The notes under the pieces: model-generated
Database searches by the model: none
What the model was told of the DNA's origin: nothing
The model's input: the letters and a program-made list of their open reading frames with translations, nothing else
Translations under genes and position numbers: made by a program
Assembly: GCA_003254925.1 (NCBI GenBank)
Contig: QANZ01030535.1
Coordinates: 202,761 to 266,760, forward strand
Source of the DNA: Chamaecrista fasciculata
Taxonomy: Eukaryota; Streptophyta; Magnoliopsida; Fabales; Fabaceae
Length of the DNA stretch: 64,000 bases
Direction of reading: 5' to 3'
Shown: positions 57,512 through 64,000 of the stretch, piece by piece
Layout: each line of letters starts with the position of its first letter
How positions within the stretch are numbered: position 1 is the stretch's first letter

Positions 57512-60500
57512 TAATTAATATAATTATCCCTACTGCTAATGCCCTTTTTCTTCTGTTTCTTGGTTAATTTTGGCTTTGAGTGAGATTTGTCCTTGAATCT
57601 TTCACTGGAGAGGAAATCCCAGTACCTCAGAGCCAAAGCTCGTTGGTTAGCTACATAAACCTTTAATGGATTCCTTCAATGTTACTATGGCTAAAATGCA
57701 TAAAACCGCCCTTGAACTTTAGTTATTGCGCAAAAATTACCCTTGAGCTTTTGATTTTGAGCAAATAACCCTTTTATAAAATTTTCATTCAAAAAATAAA
57801 GAAATATTTAGATTTTTGGCTACTATTAATACAACAATAGTTAGTTTAGTTTTGGATCAATCTAAAATACAACAACAATCATAACATTATAAAAGAACTT
57901 GATTTTTTGGAATGAAAATTTTAATGAATGGGGCCTTTTGTACACAATCAAATGTTCATGTCTTTTGACACTTTTCAAAATTCAGAGAGTTCTTTGCACA
58001 ACGACAAAAGTTCAATGAGGTTTTGTGCATTTTAGCCTATTATTATCTCCTAGATCTTATTGATAGCAAAAGCTAACTATATTCTGGACTTTGCTTCAAT
58101 GTTTATATTCAGCTAGGAATGGCTGGTGCATTGGAAACATTATGTGGTCAAACATATGGAGCTAAGGAATTCAGAAAGCTAGGGAACTATGCTTGCTGTG
58201 CAATAATCACACTGATTTTGGTTTGTGTCCCCATATCTGTGGTGTGGATATTCATGGATAGAATCTTGTTGCTATTTGGTCAAGACCCTGAAATCTCTCA
58301 TGCAGCTAGAATATACTGCATATACCTCATTCCTGCACTGTTTGGCTATGCTATACTTCAATCTCTGGTTAGATACTTGCAAACTCAGAGTATGATATTT
58401 CCCATGGTTTTGAGCTCCATTGGGGTTCTGTGTTTGCACATACCTGTGTGTTGGGTCATGGTGTTTGGATTGGGTTTGGGACATGTTGGAGCAGCTTTAG
58501 CCATTGGGATTTCATATTGGTTGAATGTGATTGGGCTTGCACTTTATGTGAAGTATTCCTCAGCTTGTGAGAAAACAAAGATTGTGTTCTCTAGTAATGC
58601 TTTACTAAGCATTGCAGAGTTCTTCCAATTTGCTATCCCTTCTGGACTCATGCTTTGGTAACAAATTATACAACTTTATATATATATATATATATATCTT
58701 GATCCCTGAAAGATACACAAGTTAACAACTCAATCCCTAAAAGTCTAGGTTACACACTTAAGTCTTTGAAAGTTGTGAAGCAATATAATTTAGTCCCTTA
58801 AGCCTATATTATAAGGACTAACTTATAGTGTTAAAAGGACTAAAATATATTGGTTTCATTACATCCAAAGATTTAAAGAGTATAAATTAGACTTTTTGGA
58901 ATTGAGTTATTAACTCGTGGATCATTCAAGATCAGACCCATTTATATGTTTACCCTATGATATATCTATCTTTTGTTCTCTTCTGCTAATATATAGTGTT
59001 GTCTTCTTCTCATTGCAATGTTGATGATAGCTTTGAATGGTGGTCCTATGAGTTGCTTACACTACTTGCTGGGCTTTTACCTAACCCACAGCTTGAAACT
59101 TCTGTTCTATCTGTCTGGTGGGTCTTTACATTTCTTTTTAGCCTCTCATCAAATTTTCAGATACTCCCTTGATGCCTTCCTTCCTTTTTCTCATCCTCCT
59201 TAAACCATTTAATTTGCAGCCTTAACACTACCACACTGCACTACTTCATTCCTTATGGAATTGGTGCTGCTACAAGGTTAGCTCAAAAAATCCGTATATC
59301 ACATTTACTCATCATCATAAAGTGACAAATTTAAGTTCTTGATGAGAATTTCAATAAAAGGGGTTAAACTTCAAGAGTTTTTCGTCACTTTTCAAAGTTC
59401 ACGAGTTTTTGCACAATGAAGTTCAAGAGGGTTTTATGCAATTGTTGTTGTGGTTTGCAGTACTCGAGTATCGAATGGACTAGGGGCAGGGAATCCGAAG
59501 GCAGCGCAAAATGCTGTTCGTGTAGGTATGGTTCTTGGGATAGCAGAAGCAGTTGTTACAAACACAGTGTTCTTCTTTTTCCGTCATGTGTTGGGATATG
59601 CTTACAGCAATGAGAAGGAAGTGGTGGATTATGTTGCAGAAATGGTTCCTCTTCTTTGTCTGTGTGTGAGTGCAGACAGTCTAATAGGAGTACTTTCTGG
59701 TGAGTTTGTGTGTGTAATTGTGTAGAACAGCTAGCCTACGCAACACACCGAGTTTTATGACGACTTTTCAATTCAACTGACAAAGTTATGAACTTCATGG
59801 TGTTTAGGGATTGCAAGAGGTGGTGGATTTCAGCAAATGGGAGCCTTTGTGAACCTTGGTGCATATTATCTAGTTGGAGCTCCTATTGCTGTGTTATTAG
59901 GGTTTGTGCTACACCTTAGAGCCAAGGGACTCTGGATTGGAGTACTTACTGGGGCAATTCTGCAAGTGATTGTATTCTCTCTTGTCACTGCATTCATAGA
60001 TTGGCACAAAGAGGTACATTTTTTTTTTAGGTAGAGAAAAAGTTTAAGTGAGGGTAAGCACCGGTATCTCACTAGGGTTAAGGATTACTTCTCAACCTCT
60101 TTGAGGATTTAAGAGAAGAATTGTCACCCATCAAATGAAGCCCTCACATTGATCAGAGGATTCCAATCCTCGTCCTCGTGAGATAAAAGCCCAAACCTCT
60201 ACTTCTATGTTTCTATAACTTTTATGGCAAGTCATCTCATGTCTTATGTGGTTCTTCACAGTTCATACATAATGCATTGAGATGGCTTTTCTCTCTTTAT
60301 CGACTTCTATGGTATGTTTGAATTGACAATTATGAAGGGAAAAAGAAGGGAAGGGAAGGGAAGGGAAGATGAGTATGGTTTTCTTCTCTCTTATTTGAGA
60401 AGTTGAAAATTGAAGGAAAAAAGTGACATGGGATTAATTCTTGATCCTCTGTTATTCTTCTCCTTAGAAGATTTCAGATACTTTAAATCGGGATACTTTA

Positions 60501-60890
60501 GATAAGATGTATTAAGAGTCAAACTTCAATTCCTGTCTTAATTTCTAAACATATCCTTAATGATGGTTTTGATGAGAGATTTAAGTTAGGACTGATAATC
60601 AACTACCCATCATGAATAAGTCTTACACTTTGCCAAAAAACCTATTACAAAGTGATATTAAATTAAAATCCAAACTTTCAATTTAATCACTAGTATCATA
60701 GGCTCAACCTGTATTTTATTAAATCAAACAATAAATGAAAAATAACTTCTTCAACACTTTTACCCCATCTTCATTTGAAAAGTTAACATTGAAGGACTAA
60801 AATATATTTGTTGTGGCTATATTGCAGGCAAGCAAGGCAAGGCAAAGATTAGCAGAGAAGTCAATCAAGGCTCAGAATGGGTTGGTATGA
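56659..60890 (+). CDS. MATE / DETOXIFICATION family transporter, 494 aa, seven exons
   Basis: Multidrug and toxin extrusion proteins export organic compounds in exchange for protons across the plasma membrane or tonoplast. Exons: 56659-56946, 58113-58657, 59031-59117, 59220-59276, 59461-59699, 59808-60013 and 60828-60890. All introns are GT-AG and the sum is 1485 nt with TGA. A hydrophilic N-terminus with nine serines in a row precedes the first helix. Family landmarks are '[20 protein letters not shown]', '[15 protein letters not shown]', '[16 protein letters not shown]', '[20 protein letters not shown]' (exon 3), 'YGIGAAT' + '[11 protein letters not shown]' and '[20 protein letters not shown]'. 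The length and about twelve hydrophobic segments match plant DTX proteins. The frame is intact throughout, so it is likely functional. The substrate cannot be told from sequence. AATAAA lies at 60933. Confidence 0.92.
57481..57510. repeat. (TA)n microsatellite in MATE intron 1
   Basis: About 15 uninterrupted TA units, a likely polymorphic marker. A similar shorter tract is at 58678-58698 in intron 2. Confidence 0.9.
57690..58040. repeat. Foldback MITE, family E, in MATE intron 1
   Basis: Left 'ggctaaaatgcataaaaccg', right 'ggttttgtgcattttagcc'. The interior has 'ttgcgcaaaaattaccct' units and a centre similar to that of 1775-2135. Confidence 0.85.
58690..58955. repeat. Foldback MITE, family H, in MATE intron 2
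   Basis: Left 'gatccctgaaagatacacaa' then 'gttaacaactcaatccc'; right 'ttgagttattaactcgtgga' then 'tcattcaagatc'. Related degraded copies lie at 25290-25560 and 56118-56300. Confidence 0.75.
59355..59440. repeat. Fragment of a family E element in MATE intron 4
   Basis: 'gagtttttgcacaatgaagt' and 'gaggttttatgca'-like sequence matches the right arm of 1775-2135. It lies within 25 bp of the exon 5 acceptor. Confidence 0.6.
60309..60552. repeat. MITE in MATE intron 6
   Basis: Left 'ggtatgtttgaattgacaat', right 'cttaatttctaaacatatcc', inverted with few mismatches. It contains a (GGGAA)n run at about 60345-60369. Confidence 0.65.
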
Positions 60891-62611
60891 TGTGTGAGAA
60901 AAAACCGAAGAATGAAATAAGGGAACTTTAAAAATAAAATAATAATAAGAGAGAAAGAGAGAACAAATTAAAGGACTAACTGAATGCTATTAATTCACCA
61001 TGGCAACGTATTTTTGGGGTATTCAAGAAAATTGTTTTTTTTTTCCGGGAATGGAAAATTAGCAGAGTAAGGAGAGTGTACTTGTTTTGTGTGTGTGTGT
61101 GTGTGGTTTCGTGTGGTGAATGTGAATGAAGAGGTTCATTCACTACTGATGTAAAATCAGGTTTTGTAGATATATGTGGATTTTGGGGCTGAATTTGTGG
61201 ATGATTAATTATTATGTTGTGGTGAATGTAACTCTTTTATCCAGAAAATTTTGATTTTTGATGGCATGCTTGAGGATTTTTGTGTTACACACACTTAGTA
61301 CTTACACATGGTCCTACCAACAGATCAAAGCTAGTGATGCCTGCAAATATTGTAATAATGCCAAATACTTTTATTCAAGTTGGCAAGGGATTTATGTGTG
61401 CAATAATAGGAAACAATAAATTATGGAAATTTTAGTATTAAATGGGAATTAAATTGATGTAAGATTCTTTATATCTTTATGGTAAGATTTTGTAATAAAG
61501 ATAAGACAGTGATGATTAGCATGATTAATCATGATATTGAGAAGCATAATTTAAAAATTCAAACTGATCAATCATGATTAATTAGATATAAATTATGGGA
61601 TTTTGAGAGTTGAGACCTTTATCATATCACTGGTTTAGTGATCAGTTATTGAGTATAAGAATATTCAGTAGGTTGAATCAATTCGTCAACTCATTAAAAT
61701 TATTTCAATTTGTTAGTTTAAATTGGGTTAAAGGGTTCATTTGAATTAAAAATTTTGGATCCGTCGTGGTTTGGATTGAGTTTAGAATTTTAAGATTTTG
61801 AATCTGTTTAACTCAATTCAACCGCTCATAAAAATAAAAGATAAAAAATTATTATTTTTTATTTTATTAAAATTATATTTTGGTTTTTTAATAGATTTTT
61901 ATTCTCAATTTAGTTTCTACAAAACAAATTGTGAAGAACCAAGTTGAGAAAAAAAAAATTATGAGGGGTCAAATTGAAACAAGTAAATGTATGAAAAAAA
62001 AAAAAAAACACATACTGTGAGCAATGGACTACCCTACCAATGTTTGGTTCAAATTGAGTGATAAAAAATATATGAACTAACTTAATTCAATCCATGCTCA
62101 CCTCTAATTTTAAGCTTATCAGTAATATGTAGTAAAAAGTTATGTAATAGATTTATTGAAAACATATATCCATTATGTTTTAGTTATGTAATAGATTTAT
62201 TGAAAACAGGAGAAAAATATGATTTTCAAAAAGTTTTAGTTATGCGCATGATGGTGACTATACTTGCATGCTTACTTATTTATATACACCAAAACCAAAG
62301 TGAGCTAGGTAGACCATAGAAAAGTTTGATAGTTTTAAAATATTTATATAAATAAATGTGAAGTGGAAGGATGTGGGGTCTGTTTATGGTTGCTGATTAT
62401 TTGCTTTGTTATAACTTTATGCAACTGGCGGTTTGTCGTTGTCATATATTTGTGATGTGAGATGTAATATTATCAATTATTAAGTGTGCCTTAAGAGCTA
62501 TCCAATAATTTTTTCTTTAAGTTACGTTTGGTTAGAGGTTATAAAAGACAAACAAGACTAATGAGATTTTATTCTTAATATCTTTTTTGTAAAAAATTTT
62601 AGGTTAAAGGT
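60891..62611. other. Region downstream of MATE
   Basis: The first 100 bp is probably the MATE 3' UTR (AATAAA 60933-60938). A (GT)n microsatellite lies at 61089-61105. Beyond that it is AT-rich intergenic DNA without a recognised gene. Confidence 0.55.
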
Positions 62612-63139
62612 TCATTTTGGTCCTAAATGTATACCCTAATGTTCATTTTGGTCCATTATGTTTCAAAATGTTCAAATTGCTCCTAAATGTTAGCAAAATG
62701 TTTCATTTTGGTCCTAAGTGTTAGTAAAATGTTTTATTTTGGTCCCAAATTATTGAATTTGGTCCTATTTCTCTCGTCTCTCATTTCTAGTTCAAAGGAC
62801 TTGTTAAGAGGAACTCGTAGCTTTGAATTTGTCACATTCGAATTTGAAACGAGAGAGATATAATCAACTTTGCTTGTTTGACCATAAAACGAGTAGTCTA
62901 CTTTTAGGACTGATTTGACCTCGTTTGCTGACGATCTCAACTGGATAGAGAAAGTACTCTTTGAGAACAATATATAGCTCTAAAATCATCATGTTTGAAC
63001 TCGAAACGAGTCATATTCAATATTTTGGACCAAAATGAAACATTTTGCTAACATTTAGGACCAATTTGAACATTTTGAAACATAATGGACCAAAATAAAC
63101 ATTATGGCATACATTTAGGACCAAAATGAACCTTTAACC
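62612..63139. repeat. Foldback element, family B (best-preserved copy)
   Basis: Left 'ggttaaaggttcattttggt' then 'cctaaatgtata'; right 'atttaggaccaaaatgaacc' then 'tttaacc'. The arms iterate 'gttcattttggtccattatg'-type units. The interior 'gaaacgagagagatataatc' block is shared with 42790-43331. Confidence 0.88.
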
Positions 63140-63957
63140 AAAATTTTAAGTTCTAGTAGGAGTTTATCATATGAATCTTCATATTTAATTGAAAAGATCT
63201 CAACCGAGTTTCAACTACTTCCAATTCCAAGCATTTCAAATGGACTAAATGAGAGAGTTTTTTTAATAGTCAAGTTAAATATTGTTTGTCCATTTGAAAA
63301 AAAAAAGAGTAAATATTGTTTGAACAAAATGGTTCGACCAGGCCGACTACTACTTGTTGAGACAGACATGTTAATTCATGATTGGAAACCATTTTGAGGG
63401 TTGACTCGTTTTACACCAACAATAATTGAAAAATACCACTAGAATAGGTTGATTTTTTACATACTAGATTATAAAAATTGTATTAAGATCCGTGAGTTTT
63501 AGATTAGAGGTATAAATACCCTTTGAATTTTAAAATTTTACAGATTGAGTTTGTAATTTTACTCATATAAGACCTCTGAGATTCAAAACTTAATAGATGG
63601 ACTTTCTGAATGCTTAGTTTTGTTCATTTAGGACATCTAAATTTTAAAATTTAAATGAATAAAGTTAAAAGTTCAGAGAGCCTCCCTGTCAAATTTTAAA
63701 AATCAAATATATTTTTTGCTTTCGACTTAAATTTTAAAGAATCTTAGTGCAATATATCTTATATTTTATAATTAAAATTGTGATATGATGATGAATATAT
63801 AAATTTTTCGGTAGTTTATAAGTAATCATTTTGACATTATTTTTAAACTTCAAAAATATAATATCAATGTCTGTTTTATATCATATTAATGACAAATGAT
63901 TGTGTGAAGTATTTTATTTAGTGATAATTTTATAGGAGTAGTTTTAATTTGATAGAA
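63140..63957. other. Intergenic spacer to the Helitron end
   Basis: 63480-63710 has loosely inverted 'tttaaaatttaaatga'-like units; otherwise AT-rich and featureless. Confidence 0.45.
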
Positions 63958-63958
63958 A

Positions 63959-64000
63959 CTAGGTTTTCACCCGTGCGATGCACGGGTGGTCGTGTTACAG
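63959..64000 (-). mobile_element. 3' terminus of a Helitron (element continues beyond the window)
   Basis: On the minus strand the sequence is a hairpin (9-bp stem 'cacccgtgc' / 'gcacgggtg', 3-nt loop, 63988-63968), five bases, then CTAG (63962-63959) followed by T. Helitrons end in a short GC-rich hairpin about 5-12 nt before CTRR and insert before a T. Only the last 42 bp is inside the window. Confidence 0.7.

Noticed and set aside
59018..59203. Open frame over MATE exon 3
   Set aside because: It is out of frame with the family sequence; the frame starting at 59031 gives the conserved FEWWS motif.

Overview
The window reads as nuclear DNA of a flowering plant, probably a eudicot. It is AT-rich, genes are split by GT-AG introns, coding regions resemble plant families, and the space between them is packed with MITEs, foldback elements, a LINE, a SINE and other transposon debris. 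Nothing in the sequence fixes the species.

Four host gene loci can be read. (1) 1465-6250, minus: a small acidic/basic nuclear-type protein with one U1-like C2H2 zinc finger, 237 aa when its exons are joined. (2) 9697-12847, plus: a two-exon 2-hydroxyacyl-CoA lyase / oxalyl-CoA decarboxylase, a ThDP enzyme of 569 aa. (3) 15506-22521, minus: an eight-exon ankyrin-repeat membrane protein with a C-terminal PGG domain. Exons 2-8 join in frame, but exon 1 appears to be a deletion junction with a frameshift. (4) 56659-60890, plus: a seven-exon MATE/DETOXIFICATION transporter of 494 aa. The genes do not form a pathway; they are separate loci.

The rest is mobile DNA. A nearly intact L1-type LINE fills about 33.9-41.1 kb. 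ORF1 has one internal stop and ORF2 is open, with endonuclease, reverse transcriptase, zinc-knuckle and RNase H regions. Other retroelements are a 5'-truncated or short poly(A) insertion with a perfect 15-bp target duplication (32221-32768), a tRNA-like SINE (48442-48555) and a TRIM-like LTR miniature (28314-28810). hAT-type MITEs lie at 26452, 42175, 49450 and 50449, three of them with perfect 8-bp target duplications. A Helitron 3' terminus lies at the right edge of the window.

The dominant repeat type is a set of non-autonomous foldback elements. Their long inverted arms are built from iterated short units of the form 'TTTGGTCCC...'. They sit in introns of all the split genes except HACL, nest inside one another at 49.1-51.5 kb, and form a 1.1-kb near-perfect hairpin at 53.8-54.9 kb.

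The most notable object is at 20796-22283. A pair of about 285-bp inverted arms of one foldback family encloses a decayed carboxylesterase (CXE) gene copy, and the whole unit lies in intron 1 of the ankyrin gene. It looks like a gene-capturing (Pack-type) foldback transposon. A second useful case is at 23735-24535: a partial copy of HACL intron sequence carries a 290-bp foldback insertion that the HACL intron lacks, giving an empty/filled site pair.
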